Assembly (NCBI GenBank): GCA_963576725.1
Contig: OY755247.1
Location: 15,564,526-15,628,525 of the forward strand
Source of the DNA: Azorinus chamasolen
Taxonomy: Eukaryota; Mollusca; Bivalvia; Cardiida; Solecurtidae
Direction: 5' to 3'
DNA length: 64,000 nucleotides
The position numbers and the translations under genes are program-made. The number at the start of each line of letters is the position of its first letter. Positions within the stretch are counted from its first letter, which is position 1. Of this stretch, positions 12,075-22,849 are shown in pieces. The notes under the pieces are model-generated. The model did no database searches, was not told the origin of the DNA, and saw only the letters and a program-made list of their open reading frames with translations.

Positions 12075-12235
12075 ATGCTTATAAAACTTTTTAGTTGAGT
12101 CTGAGTTCGTTCTCAAGTTTTTAATTGGTCAGATTTGAGCCTTAAGCTTTATTCTCAAGCTTTTGATTGGTCAGATTTGAGCCTTTGGCTCAAATCTGAC
12201 CAATCAAAAGCTTGAGAATAAAGCTTTATAAGCAT
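12075..12235. mobile_element. HP-G palindrome with an extra left arm
   Basis: TTTTGATTGGTCAGATTTGA arm at 12161 pairs with TCAAATCTGACCAATCAAAA; a further diverged left arm (TTTTAATTGGTCAGATTTGA) precedes it at 12119. Confidence 0.8.
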
Positions 12236-12344
12236 GGACCCAGGGTTCACAACGCGACTCCGTTGCGATCGCTGACTTTGGTTCACATTGTTTGCCAGAC
12301 AATTGAACTCATTTAGGAATCTCTATCTGCAGAGGGTCTAAATA

Positions 12345-12545
12345 TAGTACATATAGACCCCATGAAGCGGTCCAGATCCCTGTGATTAAAAGGGTATTAT
12401 TGGTCTGTAAGGCAGGTGGTAGCTTAAAATGCAGGCCAACAGTTATACAGAAAACTATAGGTATTTTTTGCATTACTTTTGCCCTGCATTAAGCGACCAC
12501 CTGTTTTAAGACTCATAATCTCAATACAGCGAATGACAGATTAGG
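12345..12545 (-). mobile_element. MAR-D-like fragment, ends worn
   Basis: GGCAGGTGGTAGCTTAAAAT ... CCCTGCATTAAGCGACCACC arms with a non-canonical apex (AAAACTATAGGTATTTT). Confidence 0.6.
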
Positions 12546-12614
12546 ACAGATTTTAATGTATACTCATCGAACAAAGAGTTGTAAAGCGTATAAACCGGAC
12601 AGACAGACAAACAG

Positions 12615-12980
12615 GCTAATTTTAAGGGGTCATAACTCTAGTTTTCAAACATCAATAATACTTCCAGGGCCATTTTCTTATGATACTTAACAAAACAATC
12701 ACAGAAATACTTTCTGGGATATCCGGACAGACAGAAATGTTGTTTTGGCAAACAAAGGGCCATAACTCAGTCTGGTGTTCCAATCCAAGGTCAATGTGAA
12801 TGATATTTGCCGGGTCACATTTTCTTATTCTAATAAACATTCAGCTTCATAGAAAAAATCCAGTTTCTGAGATATGGCTCTAGGCAGACAAAAAGGTTAC
12901 ATGTTTGGCAAACAATGGGACACAACTCGTGTCCCGAGGTCAATTAGAGCAATACTTGCAGGTTTACATTCCTACTGATA
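12615..12980. repeat. diverged tandem/dispersed repeat of the GGCCATAACTC type
   Basis: GTCATAACTC, GGCCATAACTC and GGACACAACTC recur with GGACAGACAGA / GGCAGACAAA spacers, a style seen again at 52948 and 38260. Confidence 0.5.
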
Positions 12981-12981
12981 C

Positions 12982-13231
12982 TTAACCCTTCGCTTGCTAT
13001 TCACGTCAATATACCTACCTGTAAATAGTGAAGACCCAGATGAGACAGCTCCTGCAGGAGCTGTCTCATCAGGGTCTGCACTATTTACAAGTTGATTATG
13101 CAACCAGTGCACTCCACAGCAGTGATTGCACAGCGAAATACTTGCACACAGTGAAGATATATGTAATTATACAACAGGGCATGGGTAAAGAAGGAGAAAT
13201 GTGTTTTAAAATTCAGCAAGAGAAGGGTTAA
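12982..13231 (+). mobile_element. PB-C, full length
   Basis: 250 bp, apex CAGCTCCTGCAGGAGCTG; closely matches 21310 and 39564. Confidence 0.93.
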
Positions 13232-13314
13232 CAGTTTCAAAAAGTTTATTACACAAGGTTTCAAGGAAAAACTCATAATCTGCATCACTGTGCCTTCAGG
13301 AGGTGTAAATAATC

Positions 13315-13442
13315 TCAACCCTTTCCTTCTTGAATATTAATGAAATAAATTGTTATAATAGTGTATGGACACATGACGTTTTCGCCAAGGCATAAACTAT
13401 ATAATCATATCTATAAATGGATCCTACAGGAGCCATCTGATA
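13315..13442 (-). mobile_element. PB-A2, truncated at the core
   Basis: AACCCTTTCCTTCTTGAATA start; ends in CCTACAGGAGCCATCTGATA. Confidence 0.6.
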
Positions 13443-13780
13443 GTGAACATAGTGAAGACCCTGTTCAAACTGCTCTTTGTCCCGAGTCTGCAAATATTGG
13501 CCAAACTTGTCTGTCCAAGTTTTTCAAGGAAATTAAAGTACCTCAACAGATTTCCAGTTTTTGAATGGCAACTACTACGACCCAAGGCTATGGAAATACA
13601 TGTCATTTTTTCATCTTTCAGCTATAAAATGTCAACCTTATCATCTTGGTTTATATTTATCAATGCAAACTAAAGCCTAAAGCTACAACATGTACCAGCC
13701 ATTGTTTTGTAACCATACTTGGATGACTAGGTTTTTGGCAAATATTAACATACCAGAATACGGTGATTACAGGTCCATTT

Positions 13781-13997
13781 TTAACCATTTCCCTCATGAA
13801 TTTTCATGTAAGAAATAATGATATGAATACTTATTAGCTAATCTTTAATAATGGTGTATGAATGCAAGATTTTCTGACCATAACAGAAACTGTATAATCA
13901 TATCTAGATAACTTAGACCCCAATCAGACGGCTCCTACAGAAGTCATCTGATCTGGGTTTACTCTATTTGCAAAGGTGTTTATAAGGGAAAGGGTCA
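13781..13997 (-). mobile_element. PB-A2
   Basis: TTAACCATTTCCCTCATGAA start; core ACGGCTCCTACAGAAGTCATC; end AAGGGAAAGGGT. Confidence 0.75.
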
Positions 13998-14536
13998 CAC
14001 GCTGGCAATTTTGTTTGGTATATGTATGACGCACAAATTGACACAATATTTATTCGTTTGTTTGTAGATTAAAGCAACCAAATCAAGGCGATTGCTTTCA
14101 CAATACTTAACAGACATTGAACGACAAAGGGAAAAATTACAATCTTAGATGGGCATTATAATGTATTAGCCAAAGTCAGACAATAAAATCAACTTTTATT
14201 TAAAACATACTCATATGTACCGGTAGAGAGTAGCTGAAATAAATACAAATGGAACTAAGACGTCTGTACATGTCAAAATACCACTCAATGGTACTGTCCA
14301 CAGAAAGGTAGGCTAGTATTTACCAGCAATCAGTGAGTATAATAAAAACCATGTACATGTATGTCCATAGAATTATTTATCCTAAAAAGTGTTACGGTCT
14401 TCAATCCATTAATCTCTTTGAAACTAACATTCATATATTTATACTTCCAATGGCATGAATACGTAAGATGAAATGATGATGGCCGATAAAAATGTCCTAA
14501 AAATCCAGTTTTGTAAAAATCTAAATATTTATGTCA

Positions 14537-14682
14537 TCACTTTGTCGCCTGCTCCAAATAGGCAATCAGATCTTCACGTTCACTCTTCTTTTTCAGACCA
14601 GCAAAGACCATCTTTGTTCCTGGGATGTACTTCTTGGGGTTCTCCAAATACTCAAATAATGTGTCCCTTCCCCATGTGATAC
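14537..14682 (-). CDS. cyc: cytochrome c coding exon 2
   Basis: Acceptor CATTTCAG then GT ATC ACA TGG, which completes the split Gly codon and reads [18 protein letters not shown] onward to a TGA at 14537-14539. Met84 is present in GTKMVFAG. The nearest upstream repeat (14709-14805) lies only 26 bp from the acceptor. Confidence 0.97.
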
Positions 14683-16978
14683 CTGAAATGTTTTGAAAGA
14701 ACTGCTACTTAACTCATTACTCCATAAATACACCTTTCTACGCCTTTGCAAACAGTAGACCCAGATCAGACAGCTCATATTCATATTCATGGAGTAAAGG
14801 GTTAATCATTTCCTTCATGAAAATAATGTGATGATGTATCACTTAATAAATATTCATTAACTGTATTTTTGACATATCACAATAAGGAAATTTTTGGTCT
14901 GGAAAGAAACTTCCAGAAGTATAGAGTAGACCCATATCAGACAACTGTACAGGAATTGTCTGGTCTGGGTCTACTCTATCTGCAGAATCACAATGTCATG
15001 TGTACGAGGTAAAGGGTAAAGCAGAACTGTAGAATCTCTGTAGTGACCATCCAACAAAACATGACATCTTGTAACTCTTTACTCCATGAATATTTATGCA
15101 AAATAAAATGACCATCAGGATCATTAATTAGCTGTATTTTCATAACGTATGAAAACAAGAATATTTAACCAATGCAGAAAGTGTAGAATCAGGTCTATAC
15201 TAAGTCAAAAGCAAGACCCTGATCAGATGCTCCTACAGGTGTACTCTTTCTGGGTTGCCACAAACAAAAGGAAATAAAATTCCCTGACGATTCCCGGACA
15301 TAATTTCTAATTTAATTTTCTAATTGCGACATTTGGTCTTTCTGTCATAATTTTTGGAATATTTTTGAGGAAGTCTAAAACATATAGCATTGAATCTCAT
15401 TTTTTCTCCAAAATTCCCTGACATTCGCCTACGTTTTCAAATTTCCCTGACAGATCTCAAACCTTCCTGACAATTCCCTGACCTTGAAAAAAATCTAAAT
15501 TTTAACCCTGTCATTTTCTAAACAAGCCAAAATGTGTTTATCCAGTCACAAATATAATTCATGTGCAAATTCTTGTTATACATGTATATCAGATTCAGAG
15601 CTATACAAGTACTAAAATCATCACAACATAGGGTTTGGTGAAGAAATAAAGGAGCTATTCTTGAATATGTTAACCCTTTCCCTCATACAAATGCCTTCTC
15701 ACACATCTGCAAACAGTATACCCAGATCAGACGGCTTCTATTGGAGCCATCTGATAAGGGTCTAGTCTGTTTGCTTTTGAAATGATATGCATATTCTAAT
15801 TCTTCATTTTGTGTCAAAGCAAAAACAATCCTTGAAAAGTTTATATTATAAAAAGTTTAGCTAATACATGTATTTATAAATATTCATGATGTAATTCTTT
15901 CTTACATGAATATGGGACAGGGAAAGGGTTATAACTTAAGCACCTTATCTCACCCTCTGTATTAACCCATTCCCTCATATTGACGACTGTAAAAGTCACT
16001 TTGTGAAACCATTGTGAAAGAGCATTTGCTCCAAATGCTCTATCACAATGGTTTCAAACTACAACATTCTAAAATTTGTCTTTTCTCAAGTTAATGCTCC
16101 TTTTCGGTAGATTTATTTAAAGAGGTAACTAAAATTAGCCTATAGATGAGTATGAGGTAATGGGTTAGTCATGTGACGACCACCATATTACATAAATATG
16201 AAATACGAATCAACTGGTTGATGATGTATTTCCCCTCATTTTCGACCTGATTATACCTGTATGTCTTTATTATTGAATCAATCAGCTTGGCCAAAAGTGG
16301 TCATTTATTTCCGTAAATCCCAAAGTTTTCTGTCTTTTAATTTAAAATAAGCAGTTTTTCAAGATTTAGCAGTATAATTATTTAGATATTGTTAATAATT
16401 AGGCTACATACATATATACAAATGTGTACAGTTGGGACAGTAACCATCATCCTCAATAATATGAATAAGTGTAGAACTTTTGGCATTAACACAGTACCCC
16501 CTAGTGATGCATTTTTGTGCTTCTATAAAATTCACATTGTGAAACCATTGTGATAGAGCATTTGCTCCATAGGAGCAAATGCTTTATTTATCACAATGGT
16601 TTCAATACTACACAATTCTAAAACTCCTTTTCTATAGTTAATGCTCCTTTTCAGTAGATTAATCAGAAAAAGTTGGGTCTAAAATAGCCTAGGAGAGAAT
16701 GAGTTAATTGATTTATACAAAAAATGAGCAGAATATAAGGGTTATTAAAGACAAAAAAATTCATCTAAAACAGACTGCTGTTTGCTTTAAATCCTGTTAC
16801 CTTTCTCAATATTAGCTTTTGTGTATTGAAATCCCGGTGCTGATCCTGTCTTCCTGCCAATCAGACCGTTCAGGTTTGGACCAACTTTATGCTTTCCACC
16901 CTTCTCTACTGTATGGCATTGTTGGCATTTCTTGACAAAGGTTTTCTTGCCCTTTTCTGGATCACCGTCAGCACCCAT
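14537..16978 (-). CDS. cyc: cytochrome c, two coding exons (107 aa)
   Basis: Mitochondrial intermembrane-space haem protein that carries electrons from complex III to complex IV and, in animals, takes part in apoptosome activation. Joining 16978-16801 to 14682-14537 gives 107 residues. Visible features: haem-binding CQQCH at residues 18-22 (Cys14, Cys17 and His18 in vertebrate numbering), the GPNL segment, WGRDTL, and YIPGTKM with the axial Met at residue 84 (Met80). The C-terminus is [11 protein letters not shown]. The intron splits a Gly codon (Gly60 here, Gly56 in vertebrate numbering) in phase 1, the position known for vertebrate cytochrome c. The acceptor TTGTTTAG lies just before AAAATG, so a noncoding first exon upstream is expected. 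The 2.1-kb intron holds at least seven MITEs and half of a local tandem duplication. No broken codon or missing ligand is seen, so the gene looks functional. Confidence 0.96.
14709..14805 (+). mobile_element. PB-A2, 97-bp internal deletion form
   Basis: Both TTAA ends are intact, but the right arm and long flank are deleted, joining CAGACAGCTC to ATATTCATATTCATGGAG. In the cytochrome c intron. Confidence 0.8.
14802..15260 (-). mobile_element. two PB-A2 copies in the cytochrome c intron
   Basis: 14802-15019 shares its TTAA with the previous element and has core ACAACTGTACAGGAATTGTC. 15067-15258 is truncated at its right end. Confidence 0.75.
15258..15500 (-). mobile_element. CCCTGACA-rich dispersed repeat
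   Basis: GGGTTGCCACAAACAAAAGG start and repeated TTCCCTGAC; matches 59962-60220 in the opposite orientation, where the ends read GGGTTGCCACG ... GTGGCAACTCTG. Confidence 0.65.
15670..15932 (+). mobile_element. PB-A2-like element inserted in unit A only
   Basis: TTAACCCTTTCCCTCATACA to GACAGGGAAAGGGTTA; core with a shortened left arm ACAGTATACCC. Confidence 0.85.
15962..16167 (-). mobile_element. PB-B in unit A
   Basis: TTAACCCATTCCCTCATATT to GAGGTAATGGGTTA; apex shortened to TTTGCTCCAAATGCTC. Confidence 0.85.
16486..16707 (-). mobile_element. PB-B, 94 bp from cytochrome c exon 1
   Basis: AAACCATTGTGATAGAGCAT arm, apex TTTGCTCCATAGGAGCAAA, end CTAGGAGAGAATGAGTTAA. Confidence 0.85.
16801..16978 (-). 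CDS. cyc: cytochrome c coding exon 1
   Basis: 59 codons plus one base. Starts [12 protein letters not shown], contains the CxxCH haem site, and ends ANIEK followed by donor G|GTAACAG. The ATG lies five bases inside the acceptor, so the start is not in doubt. Confidence 0.97.
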
Positions 16979-17059
16979 TTTCTAAACAAGACAAAATAAA
17001 TTGTTCAGAAAAATCCAGTCATGAATATAAACCATGTGCAAACTTTCCCAATATACCAG

Positions 17060-17170
17060 AGCAATACAATTACTAAAATCCTCATTTCCCCACAAACCCT
17101 ATGTTGTGACATAGGGTTTAGTGGAGAGATAATGGAGCTATTCTTGAATATTCTTAAATTTAAACGTCTT
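17060..17170 (+). mobile_element. HP-B, apex deleted
   Basis: CCACAAACCCTATGTTGTGA joins directly to CATAGGGTTTAGTGGAGAGA; the unit A counterpart at about 15610-15660 has instead lost its left arm. Confidence 0.75.
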
Positions 17171-17186
17171 CTTTGACCCTCTATAG

Positions 17187-17481
17187 TAACACTTTATTCC
17201 ATGAATATTTATGAAAGAAATAATGATGAATCCAGGATGTCATGAATACTTATTAGATTCATTTTTATAATTGCATATGTAGTATACACAGGTTATCTTG
17301 GCCATGGCAGAAACTGTGTTGATCTGTATTATCAGGTCTGTATTATATATATAATATAAGCAAACAGAGCAGACCCTGATAAGGCCGCTCATCTGGGAGC
17401 TGGATGATCTGAGTCTTCTGTTTGCAAAGGCGGATCTGGGTCTTCTGTTTGCAAAGGCGTATTTATGGAGTAAATGGTTAA
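17187..17481 (-). mobile_element. PB-A2 in unit B
   Basis: Sits where unit A has PB-B. Core at 17360-17430, with the distal arm piece CTTCTGTTTGCAAAGGCG duplicated. Ends GGAGTAAATGGTTAA. Confidence 0.85.
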
Positions 17482-17993
17482 AGTCATGTGACCACCACCA
17501 TATTACATATGAAATACATCATCATTTGGCAGATGATGCATTTGCCCCATACTTGATCCCGTTTTGATCTCTCACTACACAATAAGGCGCCAATAAAAAG
17601 CTAAACGCTCACTAAGTCAGTTCCACACAAATTAACAATTTACCAAATTTAGTCAAAAATATTTTGCTCAAAACAGATTTACATTTTTGGAATAAATTGA
17701 GACTGGTTGAATCGTGACTCATTGATCATGATGTGTTTAAATCAGCTTGTGCTGTCCTGTAGTCTGAGTTTCAAGCTAGATCTTGTAGGTTTTATTGAAT
17801 AAAAGCTACCTTTACACATTATATTATTATAAACTTTATAAAGGTTGTGTTATTCTCAGTCTCAAACTTGTGTGCACGAAATTGCGCACAGAGACATTGA
17901 ATTAGCAAAATCTATTTGAACCACAATTGACCAGATCATACTAGTATAATATATATTAATATAATGTACCATGGAACATCTGCTAATGAGAAA

Positions 17994-18195
17994 ACTTGAT
18001 CAATAGAGTAGTGATCCTTATTGAAACCAATAATTTCTTTGTAAACAGTATAGCCAGATTACACAGTTCCTGAAGATGCCATTATTATGATCAGGGTCTG
18101 CTGTTTGCTTATGGAATATAATAAATCTGATTCTGCCATAATTCATTTACCATTGAGTGATTGACCATTATATAACTTAAGCTAATAAATATGCA
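17994..18195 (+). mobile_element. PB-A2, degraded
   Basis: TTTGTAAACAGTATAGCCAG and ATCAGGGTCTGCTGTTTGCT arms; apex lost. Confidence 0.6.
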
Positions 18196-19108
18196 AGAAG
18201 TTGTGTAGACTATGTTCATGTAGTGGTAGGTCAGATATTGATTATCATTTGTCCATATTAACAGGTTTCAATGGCCCTTTTGAAAAATGTTTTCACAGTT
18301 ATCCCGTTTCCTTCCACGGTACTGCAGGATTCACTCAACACAGCTGTCTTTGTTTGTTATGGTTGTCAATATTTGAAGAAAAAAAACCCACATTTACATA
18401 GCTCTACTTTTATGCACTTGTTGAAATACTTTGGTTAAAAAAAGTCATTCTTGTATAGTCATGCAGTATATCTAAATGAACAATAATCCACGGGATAAGG
18501 TAAACATAATTCTTGTATAGTTATGTACCGATATCTAATCACAATGGGCCAAGAGTTTCCTTGCTAAAGAGACAACAAAGAAATTGCTCCGCCACCAAAG
18601 GGCTAATGAAAATGAATTGAATATATACAAACTTATATGAGGAAAAGGCACCAGAGTACAAAATGATAGAAAGCATCAAAATACAAAATGAAAGAAAGGA
18701 GTTGCTTATGTAATGACTGGACATCATTCATAACCATTTCATCAGATCTACACTTTCACTGATAAAAACATGTAAATTGGTATGTAAACAGTTTATGGTT
18801 ACTTATATTGATACTTCAACCCACCCAACTCGAATAATGATTGCGTATATTTTCAATTCAAGAATAAATATTAAAACAGCATAGTGCCTTATTGTCTGCC
18901 TGTTGGTCAAACATAGTCATTGACCTTGAAATTTTTAGTTCAATGAATATTTTTTAATTTCATTCTTTTCTTTTTTAATTTTCGTCGAAATAGCAAAGAA
19001 ATAACATGAAAAACAAATTTCAATATGTAATTATATAACTTGATGTCGTAACACAAGTGAAATCAACAAAAAGAGGGCGTCCCCTCTGTCCCAGCTGAAA
19101 ATGCTCAC
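18196..19108. other. 5' intron of cytochrome c, no feature recognised
   Basis: AT-rich, MITE-free. A 66-codon frame at 18201-18401 and a 62-codon minus-strand frame at 18539-18727 have no recognisable similarity and are not supported. Confidence 0.5.
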
Positions 19109-19400
19109 CTTGACGTAACCGGACACGTAAAAACTATGTTTTCCACAATATTAAACAAAGTTAATAGACACTTAGGTTCTAATTTACAAGAAGACGTATT
19201 TTACTGAACAACAACTACCACAGCTACTTACTGTTGGTTCTAGTGGGATTGTTCCTCCTTTCTCTTATGAAACGTGCTTTCACGTTTGTTGGGAACACGA
19301 AAAGGTCGAATGTAATTGTGACGTCACAGTGAAACCGGTAGACAGTCCATTGAGTGAGAGAGGGTATGGTAAAATGTAACAAATAGTAAACTCAGCGAAC
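19109..19400 (-). promoter_or_regulatory. probable cytochrome c 5' noncoding exon and promoter
   Basis: On the minus strand two good donors lie here: ACA|GTAAGTAG with exon edge at 19232, and AAG|GTGAGC with exon edge at 19109. Either could splice to the acceptor at 16983. A perfect palindromic CRE (TGACGTCA) is at 19319-19326 and a CRE-like TGACGTAA at 19111-19118. Mammalian cytochrome c promoters are known to use CREB sites. The stretch is free of MITEs, unlike its surroundings. The transcription start cannot be fixed from sequence alone. Confidence 0.5.
19319..19326. promoter_or_regulatory. palindromic CRE (TGACGTCA)
   Basis: Exact consensus CREB/ATF site about 90 bp upstream of the better-placed donor of the candidate noncoding first exon of cytochrome c. 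Confidence 0.55.
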
Positions 19401-20020
19401 TCTTTCATCAAAAGCTGTTATATTTGAGTATGATATGAAATAACATATTTAATAGAGTCTATCCTATAAAGCGAAAATAACCAAATTAATTTGAAAGAAC
19501 TATTATTTTAGTTGCACATCCTGACATCCCTAAGTTGGAACATGGATATAATTAGAAATAAGATACATCGTAAAATTTTCAAACGAAGAATAAATTTATA
19601 ACATAATACAATAAAATATTCATCATAAAAATATTTGAAAATAAATTATTTGAAAGGATAATGTATAAATTTAAAAAGAAAATATCACCAATCGGGAATA
19701 TTCGTCTAATTCCGGTTAGGTTCGGAATAAAATATTGACGATGTATTAGCGTGCTGTTGTATTTTGCGGCCTATTACGAAATATTCTTAGAGCTATTACG
19801 AAAGCGATATGCATTACCGGTTTGTGTTTCATAAGAAAGCTTATACTCAAATCATTATCTGAGGCTGACGAAATGGCCCTTAATATTTCATTATATGAAA
19901 GGTTATATAAATGTTTTACTAATAGTAAATACAAAGCAAACAGGTCTGTGACATTTGGCAATTTACTACACCGTGTATTCACCATAATTTATATATAGTG
20001 TAATTAAAAAAAACAAGCGA
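19401..20020. other. no gene or repeat recognised
   Basis: Very AT-rich (A/T runs near 19560-19690). Upstream flank of the candidate cytochrome c promoter. Confidence 0.5.
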
Positions 20021-20029
20021 GACAAATAC

Positions 20030-20126
20030 ACAGACAGACAGACAAACGGGTGGACAGACATGTCTGGCAGACAAACAAATATATAGATAAATATACAGAC
20101 AGATAGATATAGATATATACAGATAT

Positions 20127-20163
<37 letters not shown>

Positions 20164-20190
20164 TAGACAGACAGACAGACAGATAGATAT

Positions 20191-20240
<50 letters not shown>

Positions 20241-20370
20241 GGATGGATGGATGGATAGATGGATGGATAGATAGATAGATGGATGGGTGGGTGGATTGAT
20301 AGATAAATAGATAGATGATAAGATAGAATAGAATAGATAGACAGATAGATAGAGATAAGATATATAAGTT
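20030..20370. repeat. GATA/GACA/GGAT microsatellite
   Basis: About 340 bp of tetranucleotide repeats. The long minus-strand frame rich in YLSI/CLSV is an artefact. Confidence 0.95.
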
Positions 20371-20554
20371 AATCAATTAACAAAGAATATTTTTCATTAT
20401 GTTTAATTTTCTCTTTGATAAGTGGAAGCAATGCATATATGCAGCATATACATATGTAAATACAACTGATATGACTAGACTAATCAACAGCTGTTTCGAC
20501 CAAGCTAAAAATGACCAACAGTCATGCCCATTTTCTGGGAAAAGATTGAACTAT

Positions 20555-20780
20555 TTCTCTGTTGAATATGCAAGTCAGAACTATTGACATCATGAATATT
20601 TATTAGCTGCATTTCTATAACAGCATATGTTCACAGGATAGTCTGCTATTGGTAGAAACTGTCGAGTCCGATCTATCATCATTTCAGAAGCAAACAGAGT
20701 AGACTGATCAGATGGCTCCTACTGAGGCCATCTGATCTGGGTCTACTCTGTTTGCAAATGCGTGAAAGTGTTTACATTGA
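20555..20780 (-). mobile_element. PB-A2
   Basis: TTGACATCATGAATATTTAT flank; core GATGGCTCCTACTGAGGCCATC. Confidence 0.75.
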
Positions 20781-20857
20781 TTCTGAAGCATGCATGATTT
20801 AAGCCAAGGTGGTCCCAAATCAAATATCTGACAGCACAACTTTTATAATTTGAGCAC

Positions 20858-20995
20858 TTAACCCTTTACTACATAAATATGCCTTTCTATACATTAGCAA
20901 ACATAGAAGAACCTGATCAGACGACTCCTACAGGTGCTGTCTGATCAGGGTCTTCTCTGTTTGCTTACAGAATAATATAAAAGTTGGATGACATC
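20858..20995 (+). mobile_element. PB-A2, right flank lost
   Basis: TTAACCCTTTACTACATAAA; apex CGACTCCTACAGGTGCTGTC. Confidence 0.75.
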
Positions 20996-21309
20996 ACCAG
21001 TGTCTTATAATGCATGTTGAGGAAGAGCGTAATTGACTGTTAGGGAACAGGCAAATAAAAAAACCCTCAGATTAAATCATTGTTTTATTGATTTTTATCA
21101 GATCTAGATCTAATAAAATTACTCAAAAAAATTTGTTGGGCAATTTTAGGGGGGGGGGGGTTGTGTACACCAGTTCCACCTCCTCTAAATCCGCGCCTGA
21201 CTTCTTGTGTTCATGTGGCTCGTCTGGATCCAAGCTGTTTGAAAATATCAGCTCGGTCAGGCTTAGCATAGTAAGGGTTAATGATGTCTAGAAGGTAGTG
21301 AACATTTGT

Positions 21310-21559
21310 TTAACCCTTCGCTTGCTATTCACGTCACTATACCTACCTGTAAATAGTGAAGACCCAGATGAGACAGCTCCTGCAGGAGCTGTCTCATCAG
21401 GGTCTGCACTATTTACAAGTTGATTGTGCAACCAGTGCACTCCACAGCAGTGATTTCACAGCGAAATACTTGTACACAGTGAAGATATATATAAATATAC
21501 AACAGGGCATGGGTAAAGAAGGAGAAATGTATTTTAAAATTCAGCAAGAGAAGGGTTAA
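21310..21559 (+). mobile_element. PB-C, full length
   Basis: 250 bp between TTAA sites; apex CAGCTCCTGCAGGAGCTG. Confidence 0.93.
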
Positions 21560-21569
21560 AACTATTTGA

Positions 21570-21830
21570 TAATCCATGATACAGGATCCATCTGATCTGG
21601 GTCTACTCTGTTTGCAATGGTGTTTATATCAACCCATTCCTTCATAATAACGCCTTTTGAAGCCTCTGTAAAACTCACCTTTTGAAACCATTATGATTAG
21701 AGCATTTGCTCCATAGGAGCAAATGCTCTATTTATCACAATGGTTTCAAAACTGCATAATTCTCAAATTTTATTTTCTCTAGTAAATGCTCTTTTTCTGC
21801 AGATTTATTCAAAGAGGTTGGATCGAAATG
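21570..21830 (-). mobile_element. PB-A fragment and PB-B
   Basis: PB-A right arm GATCTGGGTCTACTCTGTTT at 21594; PB-B from 21632 with apex TTTGCTCCATAGGAGCAAA. Confidence 0.75.
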
Positions 21831-21904
21831 ACCAACCAACTACCTGACCAACAGATTGCCTGACAGGGTGATTCTTGTATACCCCCTCAAACTTTGTTTG
21901 CTGT

Positions 21905-22180
21905 GGTATAATGACGATTTTAGTATTTGAATATGCACATTTATCTATTGCTGTGATGAATATAAAAGTATGGAAGAAATAATGATACCAAGAATATCTA
22001 TTGGTTGAATTTTTATACCGTGTTGGAATACATGATTGTTTTGCCATAGACTTAGAGCTCAATAGTGTCAGGAGCAAACACAGCAGACCCTTATCAGATG
22101 ACTCTTGCAGGAGTTGTCTGATCTGGGTCAACTCTGTTTGCAAAAGCATGAAAAGTTATCTCTATCAGGGAGAGGGAAGC
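21905..22180 (-). mobile_element. HP-B end fragment and PB-A2
   Basis: ATGACGATTTTAGTATTTGA (HP-B end) then PB-A2 from about 21955 with core GATGACTCTTGCAGGAGTTGTC. Confidence 0.7.
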
Positions 22181-22186
22181 GGTTGC

Positions 22187-22695
22187 TACAGCTGAACTTC
22201 GATATCTTGAACTTCAAGGGACCAGAGAAATTACTTCAAGATAATAGAAGTTTGAGTCATCCAATTTCTAATCTGGACAATTTCTCAAGTTCACAGCATA
22301 ATGCAGGTCTAAAGTAATGCTGAAAGCTCCTGTAGGAGCTTTCAGCATTACTTTAGACCTGCATTAAGCTGTCACTTGTGATTCCAGTTATGCATAGTGA
22401 TACATGTTAGAACAATTCTGTATTGTAAATTTTGGAAGGTTTGTTTTGTTTTTTATCGGGTTTTACGTTGTTTTAACAGTATTTCAGTCATATCATGACA
22501 CCCAGCTAATTACATGTGGAGGAAGACTCCATAGGTTATTCTGTGCACGAAACAAATTTGCATTGTTTCATGCACAGAAGAACATTTAGGTAGAACCACC
22601 GACCTACCGCAAGCTAGCTGGGAGGAACAAACATTTAGTTCGAGTTATCCCAAAGTTCGAGTTATCCCAGTTCGAGATATCCATGTTCCACTGTA
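22187..22695 (+). mobile_element. MAR-C, full ends, SINE tail inside
   Basis: TACAGCTGAACTTCG ... GTTCCACTGTA; apex AAAGCTCCTGTAGGAGCTTT with long near-perfect arms 22300-22370. Confidence 0.88.
22445..22620 (-). mobile_element. SINE tail fragment nested in MAR-C
   Basis: Same tail block as at 11575 (GGGTTTTACGTTGTTTTAAC, ACCCAGCTAATTACATGTGG). It interrupts the right half of the MAR-C element 22187-22695. Confidence 0.6.
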
Positions 22696-22849
22696 TGTAT
22701 ATAGATTTTACAGTAGTACAGATGGTGCAGATTAACTTTTATGACACTACATCATAACACAATGATACATATCTAGTTCAATGTAAGTTTAGTCACTACA
22801 TATACCAAGATCAATCAATACATATGAAACTAAGCATCAGCCCTTTACC

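Larger units (their letters stand above)
15508..16255. repeat. duplicated unit A (copy of cytochrome c upstream region)
   Basis: CATTTTCTAAACAAG, TCATGTGCAAA, AGTACTAAAATC, GAGCTATTCTTGAATAT, CACCCTCTGTA and GTCATGTGACGACCACC occur in the same order at 16974-17575. The copy keeps a splice-acceptor plus AAAATG but has no coding exon. Confidence 0.85.
16974..17575. repeat. duplicated unit B (immediately upstream of the cytochrome c ATG)
   Basis: Partner of unit A. Differences between the two are mostly mobile-element insertions; the TTAA filled at 15670 in unit A is empty here (ATATTCTTAAATTT at about 17147). Confidence 0.85.

Noticed and set aside
13028..13231. 67-codon frame conserved at 13028, 21356 and 39610
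   Set aside because: The near-identical peptide reflects PB-C element copies; it reads through the hairpin, other PB-C copies (830, 41022) do not keep it, and nothing suggests a transposase or other protein.
19966..20376. 136-codon minus-strand frame rich in YLSI/CLSV
   Set aside because: It is the translation of a GATA/GACA microsatellite.
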